Source: Geodermatophilus telluris (GTDB lineage Bacteria; Actinomycetota; Actinomycetes; Mycobacteriales; Geodermatophilaceae). Taken from it: 64,000 nt of DNA. Location: the NCBI RefSeq assembly GCF_900102745.1, contig NZ_FMZF01000005.1, forward strand, positions 341,373 to 405,372. The letters run 5' to 3'. Under the pieces are notes generated by a model, which was not told the DNA's origin, did not search any database, and was given only the letters and a program-made list of their open reading frames with translations. How positions within the stretch are numbered: the stretch's first letter is position 1; every line of letters starts with the position of its first letter. Of this stretch, positions 53,545 to 62,599 are shown piece by piece. A program made the translations under genes and the position numbers.

Positions 53545-54444
53545 TCAGTCCCCGCTGAAGGTGGCGGCGATGTCCATCGCGGCCGGCCCGAGCAGCACGA
53601 TGAACAGGGTCGGGAGGATGCACAGGATCAGCGGGAAGATCACCTTCACCGGGATCTGCATGGCCTTCTCCTCGGCCCGCTGCCGCCGCTTGAGCCGCAT
53701 CTCGGCGGCCTGGGTGCGCAGCACGTCGGCGATGGAGACGCCGTAGACGTCGGCCTGCACCACCGCGCGGATGAAGCGCCGCAGGTCGGCCACCCCGGTG
53801 CGCTCGGCCAGCGCGAGGTAGGCCTCGCGGCGCGGCTGGCCGACGCCGATGTCCTGCAGGGTGCGCACCAGCTCCTCGGCCAGCGGCCCCTTGCCCGTGC
53901 GCCCGGCACGGGCGAGCGCCGACTCGAAGCCCAGTCCCGCCTCGACCGCGATGGTCATCTGGTCGAGGGTGTCGGCCAGCTCCAGCTCGATGGCCTGCCG
54001 CCGCTCCTGCCCGCGGCTGGTCAGCAGCAGCTCCGGCACGAACCAGCAGACGACGGTCACCGCCACCACCAGGACGGCGAGCAGGGCGCCGGGCCGGGCG
54101 CTCAGCAGCAGCACCCCGAGCGCGGCGGCGATCGCGGGCAGCACCAGCTTGACGGTGAGCACCCGCGCCAGCGGCCACTCCGCCGGCCGCCCGGCGGTGC
54201 CCAGCAGGCGGTCGACCCGCGCCACGGTGCCCGGCGGGGTGAGGGCGCGCACCAGCCGGCCGGCGGCGCCGCCGCCCACGGGGACGGCCGCGCCGACGGG
54301 CGCGGCGTCCAGCCCGCGGGTGAGGTTGTCGCGCGCCTGCACGGTGGCGGCGTCGGGGCGGGCCAGCAGCGCCCAGCCCAGCAGGGGCACGGCGAGGGCC
54401 ACGGCGAGGGCCGCGGCGAGCACGGGGACGGGGACGGCGCTCAT
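53545..54444 (-). CDS. tadC: Tad inner-membrane platform protein TadC
   Basis: A 299-residue type II secretion F-domain protein with several helices. The GspF/TadC core shows LELADTLDQMTIAVEAGLGFESAL in overlapping pieces, and the C-terminal helix is VIFPLILCILPTLFIVLL. With TadB it forms the pilus assembly platform in the membrane. The ATG overlaps the tadB stop (TGATG). It is the last gene of the Tad operon. Confidence 0.93.
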   Translation of the reverse strand: MSAVPVPVLAAALAVALAVPLLGWALLARPDAATVQARDNLTRGLDAAPVGAAVPVGGGAAGRLVRALTPPGTVARVDRLLGTAGRPAEWPLARVLTVKLVLPAIAAALGVLLLSARPGALLAVLVVAVTVVCWFVPELLLTSRGQERRQAIELELADTLDQMTIAVEAGLGFESALARAGRTGKGPLAEELVRTLQDIGVGQPRREAYLALAERTGVADLRRFIRAVVQADVYGVSIADVLRTQAAEMRLKRRQRAEEKAMQIPVKVIFPLILCILPTLFIVLLGPAAMDIAATFSGD

Positions 54445-55385
54445 CAGAACCGGATGCTCACGGTCTTCTTCAGCCACAGCGCGCCGGCGGTGAGCAGCAG
54501 CCCGCAGGCGCCGAGCATGACGAACCCGGCGGCGCTCTCGGTGAAGGCCGACAGGTAGTCGGGGTTGGTCAGCGCGATGAAGCCGCTGACCCCGAAGGGC
54601 AGCAGCATGAGCACGAGCGCCGACAGCTTGCCCTCGGCCGCCAGCGCCTTGACCTGGCGGCGGATGGCGTTGCGCTCGCGGATGGTCCGGCCGACCACGT
54701 CGAGCACCTCGGCCAGGTTGCCGCCGACCTCGCGGTGGATGGCGATGGCCTGCGCCACCCAGGTGAAGTCGTCGCTGGCGGTGCGGGCGGCCACCTCGTC
54801 GAGGGCGTCGGCCAGGTCGCGGCCCACCCGGGTCTCGTTGACGATCCGGGCGAACTCCTCCGACGTCGGCGCCTCGGCCTCCTGCGACACCGAGTCGATC
54901 GCGCGCAGCAGGCTGTGGCCGGCCCGCAGGCTGCTGGCCATCAGCTGCAGCGAGTCGTCGAGCTGGTCGGCGAAGGCCGCCTGCCGCCGTCCGGTCCGCC
55001 ACGCCAGCAGCAGCCGCGCGCCCAGCGGGGCGGCGGCAGCCAGCAGCACGCCGAGGACGACGCCGCCGAGCAGCGCGCCGAGCAGCCCCAGGCCGAGCGC
55101 GGCCAGCCCGGTGCGCAGCACGAACTCCGGCAGGGTCACGCCCAGCCCGGCCCGCTCGAGGGCCGCCGTCCCGGAGGCCAGCCGGCCGCGGCGGGCGAGC
55201 GCCCGCGCCACGGCGGCGCCGGCGGCCGCCCCGGCGCCGGCCAGCGCCGATCCCTGCGGCACCACGGCGGGGTCGAGCCGGTGCAGCGGCACCCGCCGCG
55301 GGGCCGGCGGCACGACCGCGACCACCGCGAGCAGCAGCGCGCCGGTGGCGGCGAGCAGGCCCGCGACGAGCAGGGCCGGCGTCAC
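54444..55385 (-). CDS. tadB: Tad inner-membrane platform protein TadB
   Basis: A 313-residue protein with N-terminal helices and a GspF domain (QLDDSLQLMASSLRAGHSLL), then two C-terminal helices (LSALVLMLLPFGVSGFIAL, AGFVMLGACGLLLTAGALWL). GTG 55385 overlaps the cpaF stop. It partners TadC in Flp pilus export. Confidence 0.93.
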   Translation of the reverse strand: MTPALLVAGLLAATGALLLAVVAVVPPAPRRVPLHRLDPAVVPQGSALAGAGAAAGAAVARALARRGRLASGTAALERAGLGVTLPEFVLRTGLAALGLGLLGALLGGVVLGVLLAAAAPLGARLLLAWRTGRRQAAFADQLDDSLQLMASSLRAGHSLLRAIDSVSQEAEAPTSEEFARIVNETRVGRDLADALDEVAARTASDDFTWVAQAIAIHREVGGNLAEVLDVVGRTIRERNAIRRQVKALAAEGKLSALVLMLLPFGVSGFIALTNPDYLSAFTESAAGFVMLGACGLLLTAGALWLKKTVSIRF

Positions 55386-56785
55386 GCGCCCCACCCCCGC
55401 TGCCGCGGCGGCGGGGCGCCGAAGACCCGCGGGTCGACGGCGATGCCCAGCTCGGCGAACCGCTCGGTGAACCGCGGCCGCACGCCGGTGGACACCGGCC
55501 GGCCGAGGAACCGGCCCGAGGCGTCGACGCCGGCGGAGTAGTCGAAGAGGAAGGCGTCCTGGAGGGTGACCGTCTCCCCCTCCATGCCCTGCACCTCGGT
55601 CACGTGGGTGACCCGCCGGGTGCCGTCGCGCAGCCGGGTCAGCTGGACGACCAGGTCGACGGCGGAGGCGATCTGCTCGCGGATGGCGCGCAGCGGCAGG
55701 TCCATCCCCGCCATGAGCACGAGGGTCTCCAGCCGGGCGACGGCGTCGCGCGGGGAGTTGGCGTGCACCGTCGACAGCGACCCGTCGTGGCCGGTGTTCA
55801 TCGCCTGCAGCATGTCCAGGCTCTCCCCGCCGCGGCACTCCCCGACCACGATCCGGTCGGGCCGCATCCGCAGCGAGTTGCGCACCAGGTCGCGGATGGT
55901 GACCGCGCCCCTGCCCTCGATGTTGGGCGGCCGGGACTCCAGGCGGACGACGTGGTCCTGCTGCAGCTGCAGCTCGACGGCGTCCTCGATGGTGACGATC
56001 CGCTCGCCCTCGGGGATGAAGGAGGACAGCACGTTGAGCAGCGTCGTCTTCCCGGTGCCGGTGCCCCCGGAGACGATGACGTTGAGCCGGGCCTCGACGC
56101 AGGCCCGCAGCAGCTCGGCCATCTCCGGCGTGAGGGTGCCGAAGCCGATGAGGTCCTCGACGGTGAACGGGTCCTGGGCGAACTTGCGGATGGTCAGCGT
56201 CGAGCCGCTGAAGGCCAGCGGCGGGATGACCGCGTTGACCCGCGACCCGTCGGCCAGGCGGGCGTCGACCAGCGGCGAGGACTCGTCGATGCGCCGGCCC
56301 ACCCGGGACACGATGCGGTCGATGACCCGCCGCAGGTGTTCCTCGGAGGCGAAGCGGGCGCTGCTGCGGCGCAGCTTGCCGCCCTGCTCGACGTAGATGT
56401 TCTCCGGGCCGTTCACCATGATCTCGGTGACCGTCGGGTCGTCGAGCAGCCGCTGCAGCGGCCCGTAGCCCAGGACGTCGTCGGCGAGCTCGGCGGTGAG
56501 CCGCTGGCGCTCCTCGGGGCTCAGCGGCACCCGCTCCTCGTCGACGACGGCGTCGAGCTCGCCGAGCACGATCGCCCGCAGCTGCTCCTCGCCGAGGCTC
56601 GCGTCGGTCATCCGGCTGCCCATGCGCTCGAACAGCGCCTTGCCGACCCGGTCCTTGAGCCGGGCCAGGGCGTCGACCGCGGGAGGCGGCGCGGGCGCCG
56701 CGGGTGCTGGGGGGACGACGGGCGCGGGCCCGTCGGGGGCGCTGTGCCGGCCGCGGGCGACGTCGAGGCGGGTCGCGAGGTTCAC
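55382..56785 (-). CDS. cpaF: Tad pilus ATPase TadA/CpaF
   Basis: The 467-residue hexameric ATPase that powers Flp pilus assembly. After a Pro-rich start comes the N-terminal domain (DDVLGYGPLQRLLDDPTVTE), then Walker A SGGTGTGKTT, an Asp box (IVTIEDAVELQL), RMRPDRIVVGECRGGE and the His box STVHANSPRDA. GTG 56785 overlaps the cpaE stop (GTGA). Confidence 0.96.
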   Translation of the reverse strand: MNLATRLDVARGRHSAPDGPAPVVPPAPAAPAPPPAVDALARLKDRVGKALFERMGSRMTDASLGEEQLRAIVLGELDAVVDEERVPLSPEERQRLTAELADDVLGYGPLQRLLDDPTVTEIMVNGPENIYVEQGGKLRRSSARFASEEHLRRVIDRIVSRVGRRIDESSPLVDARLADGSRVNAVIPPLAFSGSTLTIRKFAQDPFTVEDLIGFGTLTPEMAELLRACVEARLNVIVSGGTGTGKTTLLNVLSSFIPEGERIVTIEDAVELQLQQDHVVRLESRPPNIEGRGAVTIRDLVRNSLRMRPDRIVVGECRGGESLDMLQAMNTGHDGSLSTVHANSPRDAVARLETLVLMAGMDLPLRAIREQIASAVDLVVQLTRLRDGTRRVTHVTEVQGMEGETVTLQDAFLFDYSAGVDASGRFLGRPVSTGVRPRFTERFAELGIAVDPRVFGAPPPRQRGWGA

Positions 56786-57972
56786 GACGCCGCCCGGTGC
56801 TTGGCCCGGTAGCGGCCGGGCCGGACGATCGGGGTGGCCGCGAAGCGCGACACCAGCCGGCGCAGCTCCTTGACGACCGGCTCGCGGCCGCCGTCCTGCA
56901 GCAGCGGCACCCCGCGGTTGGTCGACGCCGGGACCGACGAGGAGCGCGGCAGGACGACGTCGATGCCGGTCCCGATGGTGGTCTCGACATCGCGCACCGA
57001 CAGCCCGCCCTTGGGGTCGGCGAAGTTCATGACCACGTGCCGGCCGGCCGGGATCATGCACAGCTCGCGCAGCACGTCGAGCTCCTTGCGCAGCCCGCGG
57101 ACGCCGGGGACGTCCATGCTGCTGAGCATCACCACGTCGGTGGCCCGGTCGAGGGCCGCCAGCGTCTGCTCCGACAGCCCGGGGGCGGTGTCGACGACGA
57201 CGTAGCGGAACTCGCGCGCGAGCGAGGCCAGCAGCCGGCTGACGTCGGCGCCGGTGATGGAGTCCCCGGCGGCCGGGGACTCCGCGCCGCAGACGGCGTA
57301 GAGGCCCGACGGGTGCTGGGTGAGGAAGGTCTTGAGCACCATCGTGTCCTGGCTGGCCGGGCCGTGGACGGCGTCGGGCAGCGTGTACTCCGGCGTCAGG
57401 CCCAGCGCCGAGGCGACGTCGCCGAACTGCACGTCGAGGTCGACCAGGACCGTCGACTGCGGCGCGGCAGCGGTGAGCCCGACGGCCAGGTTGGTGGACA
57501 CGGTGGTCTTGCCGACGCCGCCCTTGGGCGAGGCGACGGTGATGACCCGGCCGGTGTAGCGGGCGGTCTCCTCCAGCGGGCGCAGCACGCGGCGCCGGCC
57601 GGCAGCGGCGGCCCCGGCGCGGTCGATCGCGGCCCGGAGGGCCTCCACCGGGGCGTCGGGCGCCAGCAGGTCGCGGATGCCGGCGCGCATGGCCTCCTGC
57701 CACAGCTCCGGCGTCGGCGCGGCGACGAGGACCACGCTGATGCCGGGGCACTGCACGTCCAGCCGCGCGGCCAGCGAGAGCGCCTCGGCGGGGGCGGCGT
57801 CGGGGCCCACGACGAGGACGTCGGGCAGCTCGCCGTCCCACAGCTGCTCGAACAGGCGGGCCGGGTCGCTCGGCAGGCGGCCGGGCGGCAGGACGTGCAC
57901 GTCGCCGTCGGCGGCGGCGAGGACGCGGCCGCACAGCTCCTGGTCGGCGGCGGCCAGGACGATGCGGCTCAC
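56782..57972 (-). CDS. cpaE: Tad pilus localisation ATPase CpaE/TadZ
   Basis: A 396-residue protein with an N-terminal receiver-like domain (LPDVLVVGPDAAPAEALSLA) and a ParA/MinD-type ATPase with deviant Walker A SPKGGVGKTT near residue 150. TadZ/CpaE positions the pilus machine. GTG 57972 overlaps the cpaB stop. Confidence 0.93.
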   Translation of the reverse strand: MSRIVLAAADQELCGRVLAAADGDVHVLPPGRLPSDPARLFEQLWDGELPDVLVVGPDAAPAEALSLAARLDVQCPGISVVLVAAPTPELWQEAMRAGIRDLLAPDAPVEALRAAIDRAGAAAAGRRRVLRPLEETARYTGRVITVASPKGGVGKTTVSTNLAVGLTAAAPQSTVLVDLDVQFGDVASALGLTPEYTLPDAVHGPASQDTMVLKTFLTQHPSGLYAVCGAESPAAGDSITGADVSRLLASLAREFRYVVVDTAPGLSEQTLAALDRATDVVMLSSMDVPGVRGLRKELDVLRELCMIPAGRHVVMNFADPKGGLSVRDVETTIGTGIDVVLPRSSSVPASTNRGVPLLQDGGREPVVKELRRLVSRFAATPIVRPGRYRAKHRAAS

Positions 57973-58718
57973 TTCTGCTCCCGGGTGTAGACGTCGGTCT
58001 GGGTGAGGACCCCGGTGCCCCCGGTGTCGGCGCCGGCCGGCTCGCGCGAGAGCCAGAGGGTGCCGTGCTCGACGCCGAAGACCACGGTCTCGGCGTCGGA
58101 GGCGGGCAGCGCGAGGGTGACCAGCAGGCTCTCGGTGGGGACGGCGTCGCCCTCCCCGTCCGCGGCGGCGGTCTCGGTGTCCGCGCTCGCCGGGACGACG
58201 CCGCCGTCGACGCGGGTCACCAGGACGCGGTGCAGGACGGCGTGCGTCGTCGCGGTGCCGTCCTCGTAGGTCAGCGACAGGAAGACGCCGACGGTGTCGC
58301 CGGCGACCAGCCGGCCGCCCGCGGCGCGCTCGGGGGTCAGCAGCACGGCGACCTCCTCGGCACCGTCGGGCAGGGCCACGCTGCCGGGGTCGCGCAGCGC
58401 GGCGGGGTCGCCGAACCGGGCGGCCAGCAGCTGCTCCCCCGGCTGCAGGTCGGCGGTGGCCACCCGCCCGGCGAGCTCGGCCAGGTCGGTGACCCGGCCC
58501 TCGGCGGCGGCCTTGGCCGGCAGCAGCTCGGTGCGGACCAGGTCCTCGAGGTCGCCGGCGGGGGTGCCCTCGGGGACCGGCTGGTCCACGACGAGGACCT
58601 CCACGGTCTCCACGCCGGCGAGGGCGCGGGCGTCGGCTGCGCGGACGTAGGCCACCAGGACCACGGTGCCCACGAGGGCGAGCAGGAGCGCCGCCAGGGC
58701 GGCGAGCAGTCGTCTCAC
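57969..58718 (-). CDS. cpaB: Pilus assembly protein CpaB/RcpC (SAF domain)
   Basis: A 249-residue protein. An N-terminal helix (LLAALAALLLALVGTVVLVAYV) is followed by a SAF-like domain (VEVLVVDQPVPEGTPAGDL, LQPGEQLLAARF) and an RcpC region (GDTVGVFLSL). In diderms CpaB works with a secretin, which is absent here as expected for a monoderm. It is coupled to cpaE by a GTGA overlap. Confidence 0.9.
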   Translation of the reverse strand: MRRLLAALAALLLALVGTVVLVAYVRAADARALAGVETVEVLVVDQPVPEGTPAGDLEDLVRTELLPAKAAAEGRVTDLAELAGRVATADLQPGEQLLAARFGDPAALRDPGSVALPDGAEEVAVLLTPERAAGGRLVAGDTVGVFLSLTYEDGTATTHAVLHRVLVTRVDGGVVPASADTETAAADGEGDAVPTESLLVTLALPASDAETVVFGVEHGTLWLSREPAGADTGGTGVLTQTDVYTREQK

Positions 58719-58725
58719 GGGGTAC

Positions 58726-59685
58726 CTACCGGATCAGGCGCAGGACGGCCGACCCCAGGTCGGGCGCGTCGGGGTCGAGGGAGAAGGCGTCGGAGAGCTC
58801 GACGAAGCGGGTGAAGTAGCCGGTGATGCAGCGGTCGTTGCCGGTGCACGGGCGCGGCGTGGTCTCGAACTGGCCGCCGAGGAAGTAGCCGGTGATCCGG
58901 AACGCCGCGTAGCCGTAGACGTGGTACCAGGCGTTGCTGCCGGTGCTGCCGTACTGGTCGAAGATCGGCAGCAGCACCGTGGAGCCCAGCCAGCGGGAGA
59001 GGTCGGTGGGCTGGCAGGCCGAGGGCGGCGTGTTGCCGGTCGACGACGTCGACCGGCCGTTCACCGCGCTGGTGGCCTGGCACCGGCCGGCGTCGGTCAC
59101 CAGGTAGCCGAAGCCGCCGGGGACGGTGTTGTGCGACGGCCCGGTGCAGTCGGTGGTGCCCGAGGTCTTGGTCAGCCGGATGGTGCGCACGGTGGTGCCC
59201 GAGGGCATCCCGCCGTCGGTCTGCTGGGCGAACTCGCACCAGGAGAAGGTCAGCGGCAGCACCGCCGTCCCCCCGCCCGGGGCGCCCCAGGCGACGGTCG
59301 CCGACGCCGAGACCGCCGTGGCGTCGATGCCGAGCACCGGGGCGAACCAGTGCTCGGTGGGCTGGCGGCCGGTCACGGTCACCCGCGTCGGCCCGCTGGC
59401 GAGCACGGGCCGGTCGGCGTCGGCGGTGCCGGCGTTGGCCGCCACCATCGCGTCGGCCGTGGCCTGCACGTCCCCGCAGGCGCCGCGGGCGCAGTCCTGG
59501 GCGACGGCGAGCGCGCCGGCGTCGGCGGCCACCTGCAGGCGGGCGCGCTCGGCGTAGACGGCGCCGACGTCGACCGCGATCGCGGCGAAGCCGAGCAGCG
59601 GCACGAGGAGCAGGCTGAGCAGCACGGCCGCGGCGCCGCGCTCCTCGGCGAGCCGGGGACGCAGCCGGCGGATCAGCCACCGCAC
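58726..59685 (-). CDS. TadG-like pilus protein
   Basis: A 319-residue protein with an N-terminal membrane helix (AAVLLSLLLVPLLGFAAIAVDV) preceded by EERGAA, the putative Tad Flp/TadG domain, and a long extracytoplasmic part with several cysteines likely to form disulfides. A Ser/Thr/Gly-rich middle (SAVNGRSTSSTGNTPPSA) is followed by YGYAAFRITGYFLGGQ. Probably a minor pilin or surface component. GTG 59685 lies inside the tadE end (13-bp overlap). Confidence 0.87.
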   Translation of the reverse strand: MRWLIRRLRPRLAEERGAAAVLLSLLLVPLLGFAAIAVDVGAVYAERARLQVAADAGALAVAQDCARGACGDVQATADAMVAANAGTADADRPVLASGPTRVTVTGRQPTEHWFAPVLGIDATAVSASATVAWGAPGGGTAVLPLTFSWCEFAQQTDGGMPSGTTVRTIRLTKTSGTTDCTGPSHNTVPGGFGYLVTDAGRCQATSAVNGRSTSSTGNTPPSACQPTDLSRWLGSTVLLPIFDQYGSTGSNAWYHVYGYAAFRITGYFLGGQFETTPRPCTGNDRCITGYFTRFVELSDAFSLDPDAPDLGSAVLRLIR

Positions 59686-60062
59686 CGCATGACCCCCGTC
59701 CCGGTCATGTCCACCGACGCCCCGAAGAGGCCGGTGACGAAGGGCATCTCGTAGTCGATCCGCAGTCGCACCAGCGTCGAGCCGGTGGTGGTCGGGCAGC
59801 GGGCCGGGGTGATCACGATCTGGGCGTCGGTGAGCGCCGGGTCCAGCGAGGAGGCCACCGAGCGGACGGTGGCCCGAGCGGCGGCCGGGTCGTTCTGCAG
59901 CGCCATCATCCGCACGCCCTCGCGGGCGGCGGCCGACAGCGTGCCGTTCACCTGGAACCCGCGGCCGAACTCGACGATGCCGAACACGAGGAGGACCAGC
60001 AGCGGGACGATCAGCGCGAACTCCACGGCGCTGGCCCCGCGCTCACTCCGCAGCGACTGCAT
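59673..60062 (-). CDS. tadE: TadE-like pseudopilin
   Basis: A 129-residue protein with a typical TadE start: SERGASAVEFALIVPLLVLLVF, with prepilin-like cleavage expected near ERG-A. It has one membrane helix and a short periplasmic-side domain ending RCGG. It is a minor pseudopilin of the Flp pilus. A strong hairpin lies between it and flp upstream. Confidence 0.92.
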   Translation of the reverse strand: MQSLRSERGASAVEFALIVPLLVLLVFGIVEFGRGFQVNGTLSAAAREGVRMMALQNDPAAARATVRSVASSLDPALTDAQIVITPARCPTTTGSTLVRLRIDYEMPFVTGLFGASVDMTGTGVMRCGG

Positions 60063-60103
60063 CGTCGGTCCTCCTCTCTCGGGTCTCGGGTCTCGGGTGC
60101 GCT

Positions 60104-60141
60104 CCGGCGCAGCGGCCTCGCGCTGGAGGCCGCTGCGCCGG
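60104..60141 (-). terminator. Hairpin between flp and tadE
   Basis: A perfect 16-bp stem with GCGCTG loop starts 30 nt after the flp stop. It has no T-tract. It may partially terminate or stabilise the flp message, giving more major pilin than assembly proteins. Confidence 0.85.
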
Positions 60142-60170
60142 GCAGCGGACGATCGGCTCTGCGGGATCGG

Positions 60171-60368
60171 TCAGTCGCCGATGGCGTCGAGGACGTCCTG
60201 GAACATGCCGCGGAGCTCGGTGCCGAGGGTGGCGACGAGGCCGACGATGACGGCGGCGATGAGGCCGACCATCAGGCCGTACTCGACGGCGGTGGCGCCC
60301 TTCTCCTCACGGAGGCGGTCCTGGGCGACGGCGACGAGGCTGACGAGGGTGGCGAAGACGTTCTGCAC
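60171..60368 (-). CDS. flp: Flp major pilin
   Basis: A 65-residue prepilin: basic leader ending EEKG, then ATAVEYGLMVGLIAAVIVG. Cleavage is expected after G24, leaving glutamate 5 and tyrosine 6 of the mature pilin (E29, Y30), as in Flp pilins. A GGGAG ribosome site precedes the GTG. The 176-bp upstream region holds its promoter; no clear -10/-35 pair was identified there. Confidence 0.95.
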   Translation of the reverse strand: MQNVFATLVSLVAVAQDRLREEKGATAVEYGLMVGLIAAVIVGLVATLGTELRGMFQDVLDAIGD

Positions 60369-60544
60369 GGGTACTCCCTGGAGGCGGAGCCGGCCGGTAC
60401 GGGTCGGCTGACCCGTCCTCGCGGCTGTGCAGGGCCCATCGCCACGACGGCTCGCCGACTTGAGAGGCGGCCACCGCATCGGAGGACCCCGGCCACCCGG
60501 TCGATCGACCTCGGTGAGGCCGCGGTCACACTGGGTGACCGGTT

Positions 60545-61216
60545 TCAGGCGAGGCCGGCGGTCCAGGTCGCGGTGAGCAGGGCGCCCAGCAGCAGCGCGG
60601 GGCCGAACGGGAGCTCGCTGCGCCGGCCGACCCGGCGCGCGGCCAGCAGCACGAGGGACACCGCGGCCTGGACGACGAACGCGGCCAGCACGCCCAGCAG
60701 CAGCGCCGGCCAGCCCAGCCAGCCCAGGTGCAGCCCGAGCAGCACGCCGAGCTTGACGTCGCCCATCCCCAGCTGCCCCGGCGCCGCGAGGGCCAGCGCC
60801 AGCAGGGCGGTGAACAGCACGACCGCACCGAGGGCGGCGCGCCCCAGGTCGAGCCAGGCGTCCCCGGCCGCGGCGGCGACGGCGAGCAGCACCGCCGAGC
60901 CGGCGACCGCGGGGGCCAGCACGCGGTCGGGCAGCAGCCGCTCGCGCAGGTCGATCACGCCGAGCAGGACGCCCGCGGCGGCGAACCACAGCCAGGCGGC
61001 CAGCTCGGCGGTGGCGCCGAACCGCAGCGCGACGAGGGCGAACAGGGCCGCGGTCGCCACCGGCAGGACCCCGGGCGGGGCCGCTCCCCCGCTCCCGCGC
61101 AGGACGCCGCCGACTGTGGCCGGGCGGGGCCAGGGGAATCGGGCCGCCGCGCGGTCGACGAGCGCGCCCACGGCCGCGCCGAGCACCGCGGCCACGGCCA
61201 GGACCACGCCGGTCAC
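60545..61216 (-). CDS. A24 family prepilin peptidase (TadV/CpaA-like)
   Basis: A 223-residue aspartic membrane peptidase with about seven helices. Catalytic aspartates lie in VIDLRERLLPD and GMGDVKLG. No N-terminal CxxC domain is present, as in short prepilin peptidases. It should cleave Flp and TadE-like prepilins and lies directly upstream of flp on the same strand. GTG 61216 was chosen at the first helix. Confidence 0.92.
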   Translation of the reverse strand: MTGVVLAVAAVLGAAVGALVDRAAARFPWPRPATVGGVLRGSGGAAPPGVLPVATAALFALVALRFGATAELAAWLWFAAAGVLLGVIDLRERLLPDRVLAPAVAGSAVLLAVAAAAGDAWLDLGRAALGAVVLFTALLALALAAPGQLGMGDVKLGVLLGLHLGWLGWPALLLGVLAAFVVQAAVSLVLLAARRVGRRSELPFGPALLLGALLTATWTAGLA

Positions 61217-61387
61217 CGGGCGGTCCGGCGGCGGGGGGCGGGCACGGTCAGCACGGTGGCACAGCGCCGCGCCCCGCCCGGGACGCCCGGCGTCCGCCTC
61301 GCCCCGGTCGTCCCGCCCGTCCCGGACGGCGCAGCCGTCGCAGCGCGCGGCCCGGGGACCGTCGTCCCCGTCGGGCAGCATGCGCCC

Positions 61388-61654
61388 GTGCCCTTCGACG
61401 CGACGCTGCTGCGCTGGCCCGGGGCGGGCGGCTGGGTGTTCGCCCCCGTCCCCGACGAGCACGCGCCGGAGGCGGCGGGACCCTTCGGTCGGGTGCCGGT
61501 GACCGCGACGGTCGACGGGCGGACCTGGCCCACCAGCGTGTGGCGCGACCGTGCCGGCGGCTGGCTGCTGCCGGTGCCGGCGCGGATCCGCGCCGGCAAG
61601 GACGACGGCGATGTGGTGCGGGTCGAGGTCGCCGTCGACCACGCCCGGCTCTGA
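61388..61654 (+). CDS. DUF1905 domain protein
   Basis: An 88-residue single-domain protein with the DUF1905 pattern FDATLLRWPGAGGWVFAPVP, then VTATVDGRTWPTSVW and VPARIRAGKDDGDVVRVEV. CAGCAT lies 6 nt before GTG 61388, the same layout as the YidD-like gene. Longer in-frame starts upstream would add a low-complexity Pro/Ala stretch. It diverges from the prepilin peptidase gene; the 171 bp between hold only promoter sequence. Function unknown. Confidence 0.77.
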   Translation: MPFDATLLRWPGAGGWVFAPVPDEHAPEAAGPFGRVPVTATVDGRTWPTSVWRDRAGGWLLPVPARIRAGKDDGDVVRVEVAVDHARL

Positions 61655-61692
61655 CGGTGGCGCGGACCGGTCGACGCTCGAGCGCGCGGTCG

Positions 61693-62433
61693 TCAGCGGT
61701 CGTACCGGACGTGCAGCAGGCCGTCGTCCACCTCGGCGAGGCGTCCGCCGACGGCGGCCATCGCTTCGGCCGCGTGCGCCAGCCGCTCGTAGGCCGCCGC
61801 GGCCGCCGGGAGACCGGTCGACCGGTCGGCGGCGTGCCGCAGGCCCAGCACCTCGACGGTGCGGACCAGGGCGCCGTCGACCACGGCGTGCACGGACAGG
61901 GCACCGCCGTCGGCGACGAGGTCCCGCGCGGGGCCCACCCGGGCGGGCACGACCGCCCAGCGCCGCCGGCCCAGCTCCTGGGGCGACACCTGGCGGGCCA
62001 GCTCGTCCAGGACGCCCGGCGGCAGCGGCGGACCGCCCACCTGCCGCAGCACGCCGCCGGCCGCCGTCACCACGGGGGTCCCCGGGACGTCGTCGACGGA
62101 CAGCACCCGGTCGCCGGGCAGCGGCGGCTCGTCGACCACCCGGACGCGCCACCGGGAGAGGGACGGGGGCACGGCCGGCGCCGTCGGCGGCTCGACGCCG
62201 CGGGAACGTTCCCGGCGGGAGGGCCGGGTGGCGAGCAGGTGGCCGTCGCGCATCGGCTGGGCGAGTGACCAGCCGGCGGCGTGGGCGGCCCGGAGCTCCG
62301 CGGCGAGCGCGCGCAACCCGGCGACGGCGTCACCGAGGGTGCGGACACCCTCGAGCTGCCAGCGGTGCTCGGTCTCGTGGCGCGAGCCGGGCCACGGCGA
62401 GGGCGGCCGCACGGAGGAGGTCGGGAGGGTCAT
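61693..62433 (-). CDS. Hypothetical protein
   Basis: A 246-residue soluble protein with no recognised family. It has an N-terminal helical part (VRTLGDAVAGLRALAAELRA) and WSLAQPMRDGHLLATRPSRR. The middle, VRVVDEPPLPGDRVLSVDDV, suggests beta structure, and a long C-terminal helix follows (YERLAHAAEAMAAVGGRLAE). AGGA precedes the ATG. It may share a transcript with the gene at 62600, 166 bp upstream on the same strand. Confidence 0.65.
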   Translation of the reverse strand: MTLPTSSVRPPSPWPGSRHETEHRWQLEGVRTLGDAVAGLRALAAELRAAHAAGWSLAQPMRDGHLLATRPSRRERSRGVEPPTAPAVPPSLSRWRVRVVDEPPLPGDRVLSVDDVPGTPVVTAAGGVLRQVGGPPLPPGVLDELARQVSPQELGRRRWAVVPARVGPARDLVADGGALSVHAVVDGALVRTVEVLGLRHAADRSTGLPAAAAAYERLAHAAEAMAAVGGRLAEVDDGLLHVRYDR

Positions 62434-62599
62434 CGCGGTCCTCGCGCGAGACGGCGTCCTCCGCGGCGGGTGACCGGCAGCTGCCGGGCCGGCGCCGAGG
62501 AGGGTGCGCCTCGCGGGTCGGGGCCGGCGGGTGTCCCCGGGCGGGGTCTCGCGCCGGCGCGCGACATCGTCGCACGCGCCGGCGGCTGGTGGCGGGTGG

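Noticed and set aside
60369..60544. A FliA-like promoter (TCAAG-N16-GCGATG) before flp
   Set aside because: Only a loose match with poor -10 similarity; by-eye matches of this quality are expected by chance.
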